Shown: positions 1 to 8,010, counted from the stretch's first letter. The stretch: 37,745 bases of DNA from an uncultured Clostridia bacterium (GCA_947245485.1 CAMXOH010000005.1:1-37745); one strand, 5' to 3'. Notes: generated by a model not told the origin, from the letters alone. Made by a program: numbers and translations.

Positions 1-104
1 CCGAGCGTAGGCACGCTGTCCTCGCCGTAAAGTTTACCGTTTTCGTCGATTAAAATACCCTTTATGGAAGTGCCGCCTACGTCTATACCTATATATAAAG
101 ACAT
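1..104 (-). CDS. ROK-family sugar kinase, N-terminal fragment (cut by window edge)
   Basis: Only the first 34 codons lie in the window; the gene continues beyond base 1. The translation begins MSLYIGIDVGGTSIKGILID, the glycine-rich phosphate-binding segment at the start of ROK sugar kinases and repressors such as glucokinase. No upstream helix-turn-helix is encoded, which favours a kinase over a ROK repressor. The ATG follows an AAGGGG ribosome site and its own promoter just downstream of the dut terminator, so it is a separate transcription unit. The substrate cannot be told from this fragment. Confidence 0.8.
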   Translation of the reverse strand, partial: MSLYIGIDVGGTSIKGILIDENGKLYGEDSVPTL

Positions 105-135
105 AAAATTCCCCTTATTCGTTATTTATATACCT

Positions 136-164
136 ATTATAACCGCTGTCCGCCGTTCTGTCAA
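136..164 (-). promoter_or_regulatory. Sigma-A promoter of the ROK gene
   Basis: On the minus strand TTGACA (159-164) and TATAAT (136-141) are separated by 17 bp. The -35 box abuts the T-tract of the upstream dut terminator. The predicted leader is about 25 nt and contains the AAGGGG ribosome site. Confidence 0.75.
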
Positions 165-192
165 GATTAAAAAAACGCGCCGAAGCGCGTTT
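165..192 (-). terminator. Intrinsic terminator of dut
   Basis: On the minus strand an 8-bp stem AAACGCGC/GCGCGTTT closes on a TTCG tetraloop and runs into a T-rich tract. It lies 8 nt past the dut stop. Confidence 0.8.
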
Positions 193-199
193 AACGTTT

Positions 200-649
200 T
201 TATTTACTGCCGGTGGAGCCGAAACCGCCCGCGCCGCGCTCCGTCGAGGACAGTTCGTCCGACAAAACGAACTGCGCCGTAACGTAAGGCGCAATGACGA
301 GCTGTGCAATTCTCTCGCCCGCCGAAACCGTCTGCGGAATTTGGGAATGGTTATGAAGGGCGACTTTTACTTCGCCGCGATAGTCGCAGTCAACCACGCC
401 GACTTTGTTTGCGGGGGCAAGTCCCTTTTTGGTTGCAAGCCCGCTGCGCGCGTAAATGAGTCCCGCATAACCGACGGGCAGTTCGAGGGCGATGCCCGTA
501 GGTATAACCGCCGTAGTATGCGGCTGAATTTCCAAATCGCCGTCAAGGCAAGCGTACAAGTCCGCGCCCGCGGCAAATTCACTGCCGTAAGAGGGCACAA
601 CCGCGCCCGCGTTTAGTTTTTTGAACGCAACTTTCATAGCCGTTTTCAT
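200..649 (-). CDS. dut: dUTP diphosphatase (dUTPase)
   Basis: This trimeric dUTPase hydrolyses dUTP to dUMP and pyrophosphate, keeping uracil out of DNA and supplying dUMP for thymidylate synthesis. All five family motifs are visible in 149 residues: GADLYA (motif 1), ARSGLA (2), GVVDCDYRGEVKV with the catalytic Asp (3), GERIAQLVI (4) and the glycine-rich RGAGGFGSTG tail (5). The length is normal for the family. The first ATG is chosen because AAAGGAGT sits 6-7 nt upstream; a second in-frame ATG lies four codons later. It starts 13 nt after nrdG and is probably transcribed with nrdD and nrdG, a coherent deoxynucleotide unit. Confidence 0.95.
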   Translation of the reverse strand: MKTAMKVAFKKLNAGAVVPSYGSEFAAGADLYACLDGDLEIQPHTTAVIPTGIALELPVGYAGLIYARSGLATKKGLAPANKVGVVDCDYRGEVKVALHNHSQIPQTVSAGERIAQLVIAPYVTAQFVLSDELSSTERGAGGFGSTGSK

Positions 650-662
650 AGCGTACTCCTTT

Positions 663-1196
663 TTAAATTACGGTTTTTTCGTCCCAAAGAACCAATTCGT
701 CCTTTTTAAGCGTAGGTTTCATAAGTATTATGCGCTGATTGGACGAACCGCGGAACAGAAGATTTAAATCTTTGAGTTCTTCGACGAATTTTCCGTCCAC
801 CAAAACGTCAAGCGTCTTTAACATACGCATTACCGTCTTTATTTCGCACTTCTTGCCCGTAAGCAAGTCCGCCTCATAGTCGTTGCCCGTAAAGCACCAT
901 ATGGACTTGTCGGGGTACTGTGCGCGCAGTCTTTCCAAAAACGGCGCAAGCACCGCGGCGTTCTCGGGTTCGAACGGTTCGCCGCCCAAAAGCGTAAAAC
1001 CCTTTATGTGTTCGGGTTGCATTCCCTTAATTATCGCGTCCTCGACTTCGCGCGTGAAAGGTTCGCCGTAGCCGAAGTCCCAAGTTTCGGGATTGAAACA
1101 GTTTTTGCAATGATTGCGGCATCCGCTTACGTACATCGACACGCGCACGCCGGGTCCGTTGGACACGTCAAACCATTTGATTTTAGCGTAATTCAA
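663..1196 (-). CDS. nrdG: Anaerobic ribonucleotide reductase activating protein (radical SAM)
   Basis: NrdG uses S-adenosylmethionine and a 4Fe-4S cluster to install the glycyl radical on NrdD. The 177-residue protein carries the CRNHCKNC (CxxxCxxC) radical-SAM motif near residue 27, preceded by the family signature NGPGVRVSMYVSGC, and the LLGGEPF SAM-binding segment. Length is typical. The start is TTG: AGAGGAAA lies 4-5 nt upstream, no ATG occurs upstream in frame, and the resulting N-terminus MNYAKIKWFDV matches the family. It lies between nrdD and dut. An unusual repeat-containing gap of about 310 nt separates it from nrdD, so it may also depend on its own weak promoter. Confidence 0.93.
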   Translation of the reverse strand: MNYAKIKWFDVSNGPGVRVSMYVSGCRNHCKNCFNPETWDFGYGEPFTREVEDAIIKGMQPEHIKGFTLLGGEPFEPENAAVLAPFLERLRAQYPDKSIWCFTGNDYEADLLTGKKCEIKTVMRMLKTLDVLVDGKFVEELKDLNLLFRGSSNQRIILMKPTLKKDELVLWDEKTVI

Positions 1197-1266
1197 TATA
1201 ATTTCCTCTTTATCAATTTTTAATTTGGAAAATTCGGAACTGCAAATTAAGAATTATTTTAATTTT

Positions 1267-1504
1267 TAAACAGCGTAGATACAGGCAAGGCAAGGAAAGC
1301 GAGTACTTTCAGAAAGAGCGTACACAAAAGTACGCGACTTGTGAAAAACACAGCTTGACAAAGCATTGCGAAGCATATACGGTAAACAGCGTAGATACAA
1401 GCAAGGCGAGGAAAGCGAGTACTTTCAGAAGGAGCGTACATAAAAGTACGCGACTTGTGAAAAACGCAGCTTGACAAAGCATTGCGAAGTATATACGCTG
1501 TTTA
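1267..1504. repeat. Tandem duplication of a 116-bp structured intergenic repeat
   Basis: Two head-to-tail units (1267-1382 and 1383-1498) have a period of exactly 116 bp and differ at about seven positions, mostly transitions. The array is bounded by inverted ends, TAAACAGCGTAGATAC on the left and GTATATACGCTGTTTA on the right, complementary at 15 of 16 positions. Each unit contains a perfect hairpin, GCGTAC-loop-GTACGC on the minus strand. It begins 3-4 nt after the nrdD stop and fills most of the nrdD-nrdG gap, so nrd mRNA would contain it. Track ORFs here are translations of the repeat and not genes. The rest of the gap (1197-1266) holds the nrdG ribosome site and nothing else recognised. 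Confidence 0.85.
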
Positions 1505-1507
1505 GGT

Positions 1508-3634
1508 TTATAAGTGGAGAACGCGGGATTTAATTTCCTTGGTCTTTCCGACGTTCCAGAAATTCTCACCCAGATAACCGCACGTGCGGCGGGTTACGTT
1601 CATTTTGCGTTGGTCTTTGTTGTGGCAAACGGGGCATTCCCATTCGTTATCGTCGTTTATGATAATTTCACCGTCGAAACCGCACACGTGGCAGTAATCG
1701 CTCTTGGTGTTGAACTCCGCGTACTGGATATTGTCGTAAATGAACTTGACGACGTCCTCTATTGCGGTGAGATTGTGGCGCATATTGGGAATTTCAACGT
1801 ACGAAATCGCGCCGCCGGAAGAAATTTTCTGGAACTGGCTTTCAAACGTGAATTTGGAAAACGCGTCTATATCCTCGCGCACGTCTACGTGATAGCTGTT
1901 AGTGTAATAACCCTTGTCGGTTATATCCTTAATGGTGCCGAATTTAGCTTGGTCTATTCTCGCAAAGCGGTAGCAAAGCGACTCTGCGGGGGTGCCGTAA
2001 AGCGCGAAACCGATATTGGTTTGCTTCTTCCACTTCTCGCAGTGTTCGCGCAGTGTCTGCATAACCTTGACGGCGAACTCCGTTCCCTTAGGGTCGGTAT
2101 GCGATACGCCTTTCATAAGTTTTGTAACTTCGTAAAGTCCTATATAGCCGAGCGAAATGGACGAATAGCCGCCGTAAAGATATTTATCGATTGTTTCGCC
2201 GGGTTGAAGTCTTGCAATCGCGCCGTACTGCCAGTGGACGGGCGAAACGTCGCTCGTAACGCCTTTAAGTGCGTAGTGGCGGCACATAATCGCTTCGAAG
2301 CAGAGCTGTAATCTCTCCTCGAAAAGTTTCCAGAACTGAGCCTCGTCGCCGTTTGCGATAATGCCGATTTGGGGAAGGTTTATGGAAACGACTCCCTGAT
2401 TGAATCTGCCCTCGAACTTGTAATTTCCGTTTTCGTCCTTCCAAGGCGACAGGAACGAACGGCAACCCATAGGCGAGAACACGTTGCCCTCGTAATTTTC
2501 GCGCATCTTCTTAGCGGAAATATAGTCGGGATAAAGGCGCTTGGACGAGCATTTAACGGCAAGTTTGGTAAGATAGTCGTACTTTCCGCCTTTAAGACAG
2601 TTGTTTTCATCCAATACGTAAATGAGTTTGGGGAACGCAGGCGTTACGTATACGCCCTTTTCGTTCTTTATGCCCTCGTAACGCTGTTTTAAAATTTCCT
2701 CTATAATCATAGCGTTTTCTTCGATATACTCGTCTTTTTCGTCGAGATAGAGGAAAAGCGTCACGAACGGCGACTGTCCGTTAGTCGTCATAAGCGTGTT
2801 AATCTGATACTGTATCGTCTGCACGCCCGCTTTCAAGGATTCCATAAGGCGCATATCTACGAAGCGCGCCTTCGTTGCCGCGTCCAAAGAATCGCCGAAC
2901 TGCTCCTCGCACTGGCTGATATACTTTTCCTTGGTGCGCCTTAAATATTTGCCGAGGTGCGCGATATTTACCGACTGTCCGCCGTACTGGGAAGAAGCAA
3001 CGGATGCTATTATCTGCGTGGTAATGGTGCAAGCCGTTTGAAACGACTTGGGACTTTCAATCATTTTACCGTTCATTACGGTGCCGTTTTCAAGCATATC
3101 CTTAATATTTATAAGACAGCAGTTGAAAATGGGTTGAAGGAAATAGTCCGCGTCGTGGAAGTGTAAAATACCTTCGTCGTGCGCCTTGGATATTTTTTCG
3201 GGCAGAAGAATGCGGCGCGTCAAGTCCTTGGAAACTTCGCCCGCAATAAGGTCGCGCTGGGTGGAAGCCGTACGCGCGTTTTTATTGGAGTTCTCCTCCA
3301 TTACGTCCTTATTGTCGTTTTTAATGAGCGCGAGAATGCTCTCGTCCGTGGTATTCGCTTTACGGATGAGCGCGCGCTCGTAACGGTACAGAATATAGGC
3401 TTTCATAAGCTGGAACTTCTGCATTTCCATTAGCTTTTCTTCAACCATATCCTGAATCGCTTCAACGAGAATACGGGGTCTGCGGCGCGAAGCTATATCG
3501 TTGACGATTTCGTCTATTTGGGCGTCCGTAGCGCGGTCTTCCGCGTCTACCGCTTCGTTGGCTTTTTTAATAGCCACAACGATTTTGCTTTTATCGAACT
3601 GTACCGTAGAACCGTCGCGTTTGATTACTTTCAT
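1508..3634 (-). CDS. nrdD: Anaerobic (class III) ribonucleoside-triphosphate reductase
   Basis: NrdD reduces ribonucleoside triphosphates to deoxynucleotides under anoxia using a glycyl radical. An ATP-cone allosteric domain occupies about the first 90 residues (MKVIKRDGSTVQFDKSKI). The catalytic barrel follows. The C-terminus has a zinc site made of CHVCG and CPVCH pairs, then the radical loop RRTCGYLGENFWN about 25 residues from the end. I place the start at 3634 (708 aa), not the track's 3640, because GGAGG directly abuts the first ATG but lies 6 nt from the second. It heads the nrdD-nrdG-dut group behind two NrdR-box promoters. Its activator NrdG is encoded downstream. Confidence 0.96.
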   Translation of the reverse strand: MKVIKRDGSTVQFDKSKIVVAIKKANEAVDAEDRATDAQIDEIVNDIASRRRPRILVEAIQDMVEEKLMEMQKFQLMKAYILYRYERALIRKANTTDESILALIKNDNKDVMEENSNKNARTASTQRDLIAGEVSKDLTRRILLPEKISKAHDEGILHFHDADYFLQPIFNCCLINIKDMLENGTVMNGKMIESPKSFQTACTITTQIIASVASSQYGGQSVNIAHLGKYLRRTKEKYISQCEEQFGDSLDAATKARFVDMRLMESLKAGVQTIQYQINTLMTTNGQSPFVTLFLYLDEKDEYIEENAMIIEEILKQRYEGIKNEKGVYVTPAFPKLIYVLDENNCLKGGKYDYLTKLAVKCSSKRLYPDYISAKKMRENYEGNVFSPMGCRSFLSPWKDENGNYKFEGRFNQGVVSINLPQIGIIANGDEAQFWKLFEERLQLCFEAIMCRHYALKGVTSDVSPVHWQYGAIARLQPGETIDKYLYGGYSSISLGYIGLYEVTKLMKGVSHTDPKGTEFAVKVMQTLREHCEKWKKQTNIGFALYGTPAESLCYRFARIDQAKFGTIKDITDKGYYTNSYHVDVREDIDAFSKFTFESQFQKISSGGAISYVEIPNMRHNLTAIEDVVKFIYDNIQYAEFNTKSDYCHVCGFDGEIIINDDNEWECPVCHNKDQRKMNVTRRTCGYLGENFWNVGKTKEIKSRVLHL

Positions 3635-3674
3635 ATTCATCCTCCGAAAAGTCGTTTACCGTGGGTAGGTTTTT

Positions 3675-3703
3675 ATAATACCATATATTTTGTGGTTTGT
3701 CAA
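3675..3703 (-). promoter_or_regulatory. nrdD proximal promoter P1
   Basis: TTGACA (3698-3703) and TATTAT (3675-3680) are 17 bp apart on the minus strand. NrdR-like box A occupies the spacer and box B lies just upstream of the -35, a classic repressor layout. Predicted start near 3668, leaving a short leader with GGAGG. Confidence 0.8.
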
Positions 3704-3727
3704 CACCGAACACACTATATATTGTGT
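3680..3727 (-). promoter_or_regulatory. NrdR-box pair A/B over nrdD P1
   Basis: Box B (3712-3727) is ACACTATATATTGTGT, an exact match to the NrdR consensus acaCwAtATaTwGtgt. Box A (3680-3695) matches 12 of 16. Their starts are 32 bp apart, about three helical turns, the phasing expected of NrdR pairs. NrdR is the ATP/dATP-sensing repressor of bacterial nrd operons; its own gene is not in this window. Confidence 0.82.
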
Positions 3728-3772
3728 ATTTTACTTAACTCAATACAATCTTCTATAACGACAACGATACCA

Positions 3773-3801
3773 AGTATAGTACAACGCACGGGTAAAGTCA
3801 A
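3773..3801 (-). promoter_or_regulatory. nrdD distal promoter P2
   Basis: TTGACT (3796-3801) and TATACT (3773-3778) are 17 bp apart on the minus strand, about 98 bp upstream of P1. Predicted start near 3766. A second NrdR-like pair lies just upstream. Confidence 0.6.
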
Positions 3802-3809
3802 GTTTTGCG

Positions 3810-3858
3810 GCACAATATCTTGTATGTTATTTTTTAACTGTCACACCACATATTGTGT
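3810..3858 (-). promoter_or_regulatory. NrdR-box pair C/D upstream of nrdD P2
   Basis: Box C (3810-3825, GCACAATATCTTGTAT) matches the NrdR consensus at 13 of 16 positions and box D (3843-3858, ACACCACATATTGTGT) at 14 of 16. Their starts are 33 bp apart. The pair lies upstream of the P2 -35 box and does not overlap it. The remainder of the nrdD-cls gap (3859-3965) is AT-rich with nothing else recognised. Confidence 0.65.
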
Positions 3859-3965
3859 ATGAACGAAACAAACAAAAGAGCGTAAAAGTGAAAATTTTTA
3901 GTATAAATTAACGAATAAAGCGTATGCCGCGCTTTAAGTTGCAAATTAATTTCACAAACTCCCGA

Positions 3966-3994
3966 TTGACAATGCTATGCGCTAATGCTAAACT
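3966..3994 (+). promoter_or_regulatory. Promoter of the first cls gene, start codon 9 nt from the -10
   Basis: TTGACA (3966-3971) and TAAACT (3989-3994) are 17 bp apart. The ATG at 4004 follows after 9 nt and no ribosome site is visible, so the mRNA would have a 0-3 nt leader. Confidence 0.6.
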
Positions 3995-4003
3995 GTAAGT
4001 ATA

Positions 4004-5533
4004 ATGAAAATATTCAAACTGTTATTCAGCAAAATCTTCGTATCCGCGCTCGCGCTTCTTTTCCAGACGGGCGTGTTTATAGCCGTTTTGCTGTTTTTCG
4101 AAGTATATATTCCTGTATTTCAGATTTTTTCGGCGGTATTCTCGGTGCTTGTCGTCGTCGGAATTATAAACAAGAAAGAAAGTCCCGAATTCAAACTGCC
4201 GTGGCTGTTTATAATTTTGGTTCTGCCGTTCTTCGGGTTGGTGGTGTACTGTATGTTCGCCAACTCAAAAATGTCTACGGGACAGCACAAAAGAATGGTT
4301 GCCATTGCCTGCCGATGTAAACGGTACGCCGAGCTTACGCAAAACGAAAACAAGAAAATTTTCGAAGAGCTCGGCGAATACGCGGGCGCGGAAAATTACC
4401 TAAGAAGAAATTCTTTCACGCGCGGACACCGCGGCAACGAAGCGGTTTACTTCCCCGACGGACGCGCGTTCTACACAGACCTTCTTTCCGAGCTTGAAAA
4501 AGCCGAAAAATTCATATTTATGGAATACTTCATAATAGAGCGCGGCAAGATGTGGGACGGCATTTTGGAAATTCTTTTAAGGAAAGTCAAAGAGGGCGTA
4601 GAAGTCAGGGTAATGTACGACGATATAGGCACGGCGGGACTGCTTAAAAGCAACTACCACAAAAAGCTATCAAAAGAGGGAATAATCTGCCGCAAGTTCA
4701 ACCCCTTCCGCCCCGTCGTATCGGGAATACACAATAACAGAGACCACAGAAAAATAACCGTCATAGACGGAAAAACCGCTTACACGGGCGGCATCAATTT
4801 AGCAGACGAATATATAAACGAAGTTGAGAGGTTCGGGCACTGGAAAGACGTTGCGCTAAGAATACGCGGTTCAGCCGTGGGCAACTTCACCCAAATGTTT
4901 TTACAGATGTTCGATTCCGCAAAGGGTTATGAAGAGGATTACGGAAAATATCTCGGCGCGGAATACGAAGTTTACGGCGGGGAAGGAATAGTACACCCGT
5001 TCGGCGACGGACCCAAACCCTTTTATACCGAGCAAGTCGGCGCAAACAATTATCTTAATATAATCAATTCCGCAAAAAACTATGTTTATATCGCCACTCC
5101 CTATCTGATACCCGACCACACGCTTATCTCCGCGCTGAGAAACGCGGCTATGCGCGGGGTAGACGTTAAAATCATTACGCCGCACCGCCCCGACAAAAAA
5201 ATCATTTTCAATATGACGCGCTCGAATTATAAATATCTTTCCGAGGCGGGCGTAAATATCTATGAATACGTTCCCGGTTTCATACACGCCAAAACCGCCG
5301 TCGCCGACGGAAAAATAGCGTTCGTCGGAACGGTAAACCTCGATTACCGCAGTCTCGTTCACCATTACGAATGCGGCGTAACCCTTTTCGGAACGCCCTG
5401 CATAAAGGATATCAAAACCGATTTCGACGAAACGCTCGCGCTCTCGCAAAAAATAACCAAAGACAATTTTAAAATGGGATTTATCGCTTCGCTTATAAAC
5501 TCCGTTCTCAATCTGTTCTCTCCGATGCTTTAA
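4004..5533 (+). CDS. cls: Cardiolipin synthase, bacterial PLD type
   Basis: This membrane phospholipase-D superfamily enzyme joins two phosphatidylglycerols into cardiolipin and glycerol. Two N-terminal transmembrane helices (about residues 8-30 and 40-85) are followed by two HKD catalytic motifs: HRKITVIDGKTAYTGG in the first half and HAKTAVADGKIAFVGTVNLD in the second. The 509-residue length is typical. A paralogue lies at 31860. The gene stands alone between nrdD (divergent) and a strong terminator. It has no visible ribosome site and may be leaderless. Confidence 0.93.
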   Translation: MKIFKLLFSKIFVSALALLFQTGVFIAVLLFFEVYIPVFQIFSAVFSVLVVVGIINKKESPEFKLPWLFIILVLPFFGLVVYCMFANSKMSTGQHKRMVAIACRCKRYAELTQNENKKIFEELGEYAGAENYLRRNSFTRGHRGNEAVYFPDGRAFYTDLLSELEKAEKFIFMEYFIIERGKMWDGILEILLRKVKEGVEVRVMYDDIGTAGLLKSNYHKKLSKEGIICRKFNPFRPVVSGIHNNRDHRKITVIDGKTAYTGGINLADEYINEVERFGHWKDVALRIRGSAVGNFTQMFLQMFDSAKGYEEDYGKYLGAEYEVYGGEGIVHPFGDGPKPFYTEQVGANNYLNIINSAKNYVYIATPYLIPDHTLISALRNAAMRGVDVKIITPHRPDKKIIFNMTRSNYKYLSEAGVNIYEYVPGFIHAKTAVADGKIAFVGTVNLDYRSLVHHYECGVTLFGTPCIKDIKTDFDETLALSQKITKDNFKMGFIASLINSVLNLFSPML

Positions 5534-5540
5534 TTAAAAT

Positions 5541-5580
5541 TTTAAGGCGGCAACGAGTTTTTCGTTGCCGCCTTACTTTT
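5541..5580. terminator. Terminator between convergent cls and HNH genes
   Basis: A 13-bp perfect stem AAGGCGGCAACGA/TCGTTGCCGCCTT with a GTTTT loop lies between the cls stop and the stop of the convergent gene. It is T-rich on the plus side and probably serves both directions. Confidence 0.85.
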
Positions 5581-6007
5581 AAATGAATTTTCCGAGTTCG
5601 CTCAAATCGAGTTTCCATTCGGGAACCGAGTTGCGCCGCCTATGTTCCTCGTTGGCTCTGCCCAACGCTTTTCTGTACTCCGCATAGGAACAGCCGTTAA
5701 CCTTCATAAAGTGCGCCGAAGCGCGCGCCTCTCCGCCCAAAAGCTGGGTTCTGCCGATATGTATGACTTCGTGACAGTCTCTGCAAACGGCTGAAACTTC
5801 TTTTAACTTCTGTACTCCGTTTTTCTCGTCGTATTCCCATCTTTCATGCGCTTCGAGCCGTCTTGACGGCGCGCCGCAAACCGTGCATTTCCCGTCCGCA
5901 CGGGCATAAGCCTTGCGCCTTACCGCATCCCATTGCGCGGGAGTTAAAATGCTTCTTAAATTACTGTACCAGCAACTGTCGGGCACAAGTTCGAAATCAA
6001 GTTTCAT
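5579..6007 (-). CDS. HNH-endonuclease-like zinc protein
   Basis: A 142-residue protein with two zinc-type cysteine pairs, CTVCG and CRDCH, about 40 residues apart, flanking an EAHERWEY segment and followed by HIGR. This Cys4 scaffold with the histidines matches small HNH nuclease-fold proteins. Whether it cuts DNA is unknown; no toxin, methylase or phage neighbour is present. I set the start at 6007 (MKLDFELV) because the track's extra 18 codons run back through the terminator of the upstream gene. AGAGAACGG lies in the ribosome-site position. Confidence 0.65.
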   Translation of the reverse strand: MKLDFELVPDSCWYSNLRSILTPAQWDAVRRKAYARADGKCTVCGAPSRRLEAHERWEYDEKNGVQKLKEVSAVCRDCHEVIHIGRTQLLGGEARASAHFMKVNGCSYAEYRKALGRANEEHRRRNSVPEWKLDLSELGKFI

Positions 6008-6030
6008 AATCCGTTCTCTATTAAACCAAA

Positions 6031-6085
6031 GGCTAAAAAAAGAAAAGCCGTTTCCGCTCACTTTACGGCAAACCGCGGAAACGGC
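6031..6085 (-). terminator. Terminator of the EEP hydrolase gene
   Basis: On the minus strand an 11-bp perfect stem GCCGTTTCCGC/GCGGAAACGGC with a 17-nt loop is followed by TTTTCTTTTTTT. It starts 10 nt past the stop of the upstream gene. Confidence 0.85.
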
Positions 6086-6094
6086 GCTTCATTA

Positions 6095-7231
6095 TTATTT
6101 AAGTTTAAACTGCATTACAACCGGATTGTGGTCGCTGTACGCATAGTGCGTTTCAGTCGTCTTTACGGAAACCACTTCCACGTTATCGGAAACGATAAAC
6201 CCGTCTATTGTAGTCGTAAAGTTCACGCCTTCCTCGTACGGAATATCCGCGCCGCGGCAGGTTGCGCCGTCTTTATCCGCGGCAAGGCGGAGTCCCGCGG
6301 CAAGGTCGCTGTTGTGCAAAACCGAATTTTTTACCCAATCGGGCGTTTTCTGCTTACTTTCAAAATGCGATAAAGCCTGTTCATCGCTCTCGAAATAATC
6401 CGCTATAAGGCAGTGATTGAAGTCGCCGCCCGCAACCACGTAATTGCCCTTTGCGTATTCCGCCGCAAACACTTCGTTGAGCATTTCGAGTTGGCGCGCG
6501 CGGACTGTTCCGCCCTCGTCGTAAGCCGACATATGAAGATTGACGAGCACAAGTTTTTTTGCGCTGTTTTCAACGGGCAGATAATGCACCGAAAAACACC
6601 TGTCCAAATCGAACAGTTTATCTATGAACTTATCAGTCAGCGGGAACGAACGGCGCACCGCGCTTTCAACCGCATACTTCGAAAGAGTGACAATGCCCGC
6701 CTTCGTCGTGCCCATAGGGTCGTTAAACGGATATAACAGCCACGCCGTGTGGAAGTTTTCCGCATACGTTGAAGAATAACCCGCAAAAGCCTGTTCTATG
6801 CTGCCGCGCATATTGATTTTATAACTTCTGTCGGCTTTTTCGTCCGCTTCCTGAAAGAGATAAAAGTCCGCGTTTGCATTTTTAGAAACGGAAATCTGCC
6901 CGTCCACGTTCTTTTGCACGTCGGCTTTGTTCATCCCTTTGGCGTATATGCCCGCCACTTCTTCCCCCGTATCCATAACTCCCGTATCCATAAAGAAAGA
7001 ATACTCGGGAGAATATGCGCCGAAACCGAGATTGTAAGTCATTACCGACAGAGTTTCGCCGGCGGCAACGGTTTTTTGTTCCGCGCCAGATACTTCGAGC
7101 GTAATACCGTCGTCGATTCTGTAATACTGACACGCAACGTACCCGACGTAACCGCCGACAAGCAGTACCGCCGCGCCAATTAACGAAGCGAGCGAAATCG
7201 CCGTAATTTTCAAAATTCTTTTAGCATTCAT
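6095..7231 (-). CDS. Membrane-anchored endonuclease/exonuclease/phosphatase (EEP) family protein
   Basis: A 378-residue protein with one N-terminal membrane helix (about residues 9-32) and an EEP (DNase I/sphingomyelinase-like) domain predicted outside the cell. Metal and catalytic motifs appear in order: TYNLGFG, QEAD, NLHMSAY, GGDFN, DGF and the terminal SDHNPV. The fold cleaves phosphodiesters of nucleic acids, phospholipids or inositol phosphates, and the substrate cannot be fixed here. The track begins at a GTG inside the -10 region; I take the ATG at 7231, exactly 6 nt after TATAAT. This implies a leaderless transcript, and there is no ribosome site. Confidence 0.8.
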   Translation of the reverse strand: MNAKRILKITAISLASLIGAAVLLVGGYVGYVACQYYRIDDGITLEVSGAEQKTVAAGETLSVMTYNLGFGAYSPEYSFFMDTGVMDTGEEVAGIYAKGMNKADVQKNVDGQISVSKNANADFYLFQEADEKADRSYKINMRGSIEQAFAGYSSTYAENFHTAWLLYPFNDPMGTTKAGIVTLSKYAVESAVRRSFPLTDKFIDKLFDLDRCFSVHYLPVENSAKKLVLVNLHMSAYDEGGTVRARQLEMLNEVFAAEYAKGNYVVAGGDFNHCLIADYFESDEQALSHFESKQKTPDWVKNSVLHNSDLAAGLRLAADKDGATCRGADIPYEEGVNFTTTIDGFIVSDNVEVVSVKTTETHYAYSDHNPVVMQFKLK

Positions 7232-7237
7232 AAGCAG

Positions 7238-7266
7238 ATTATACACGAACGCAAACGATATTTCAA
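7238..7266 (-). promoter_or_regulatory. Promoter of the EEP gene, ATG 6 nt after -10
   Basis: TTGAAA (7261-7266), 17 bp, TATAAT (7238-7243) on the minus strand, then 6 nt to ATG. The A of the start codon is at the expected +1. Confidence 0.7.
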
Positions 7267-7359
7267 GGGGGTATTTGCAAATAAACCGAACGAATTACGT
7301 TAAAAACGCGATTTCGGCAAACAGTCGGTTCCCGTTCAAGGCAAAATGGGCGCAAACAG

Positions 7360-7389
7360 TTGACTGTCGGCGGTAAAAAGGATTAAAAT
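7360..7389 (+). promoter_or_regulatory. Promoter of the two-TM protein gene, ATG 6 nt after -10
   Basis: TTGACT (7360-7365), 18 bp, TAAAAT (7384-7389), then 6 nt to ATG at 7396. Predicted leaderless. Confidence 0.55.
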
Positions 7390-7395
7390 ATCGAT

Positions 7396-8010
7396 ATGGC
7401 TACATTAAAAGGCGATTTAAAAAAATGGAAGCGGGGCGAACTTGCGGGGGTATTCGCAACCGTTTACTGCGGAATAACGGTTATTTTATTTGCCGTATGT
7501 TTTACGGTCGGTCGGCTCAACGGCATAAAAGCTCTCGAACTTGCCGCGCTGATTTCCGCGCCTATACTTCTTATCGCAGGCATTATAGTCGCCGCGTTCT
7601 GCAGTTTGAAATTCGGCGGCGCGCTCGACAGAGCCGTTAAGGACTACGTATTGGAAGTCTGCATCGAAAACGCGGCTTCTTTCCGCGCAGAAAAAAACAG
7701 CATTACTTTCTATATAGCTATGGAAGGAAACGCAATAGTTTTGCAAGTAAATAACTACAAGGAAAAAATAGTATTCGATTTTACGCCGCTCGGCAAACTT
7801 TCGCTACTACGTAAAATAAGTATTCTGAACGAAATAGAAACACGACTGTGCGTAACTTTCTGCCGTCTTTACGACAGAGGCTCGGCTTATACCGAAGTGG
7901 GTTATGCCGAACGGGCGGGCACCCGCCGAAAATCGGGGAAAACCGTCTACATAATAAAAGACGGCAAACCCGACGAAAGAGCGTATAAACAATATTTAAA
8001 GAATAAATAA
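7396..8010 (+). CDS. Unrecognised two-TM protein
   Basis: 204 residues with no family I recognise. Two hydrophobic helices (about residues 18-40 and 47-70) precede a soluble region of mixed alpha/beta character and a basic C-terminus (KTVYIIKDGKPDERAYKQYLKNK region). The topology suggests both termini are cytoplasmic. It has its own promoter and stands alone between a divergent EEP gene and a structured repeat. The first hairpin of that repeat, 3 nt past the stop, may act as its terminator. Codon use matches the neighbours, so it is probably a real chromosomal gene. Confidence 0.65.
   Translation: MATLKGDLKKWKRGELAGVFATVYCGITVILFAVCFTVGRLNGIKALELAALISAPILLIAGIIVAAFCSLKFGGALDRAVKDYVLEVCIENAASFRAEKNSITFYIAMEGNAIVLQVNNYKEKIVFDFTPLGKLSLLRKISILNEIETRLCVTFCRLYDRGSAYTEVGYAERAGTRRKSGKTVYIIKDGKPDERAYKQYLKNK

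Noticed and set aside
1259-1569. ORFs of 72 and 86 aa on the minus strand and possible CRISPR array
   Set aside because: They translate the 116-bp tandem repeat. Two long adjacent units without spacers are not a CRISPR array.
1514-2311. 265-aa plus-strand ORF inside nrdD
   Set aside because: It is a frame shadow. nrdD motifs in this stretch are intact on the other strand.
5579-6007. Restriction-modification or toxin role for the HNH-like protein
   Set aside because: There is no methylase, antitoxin or phage context, and the motif alone does not show nuclease activity.
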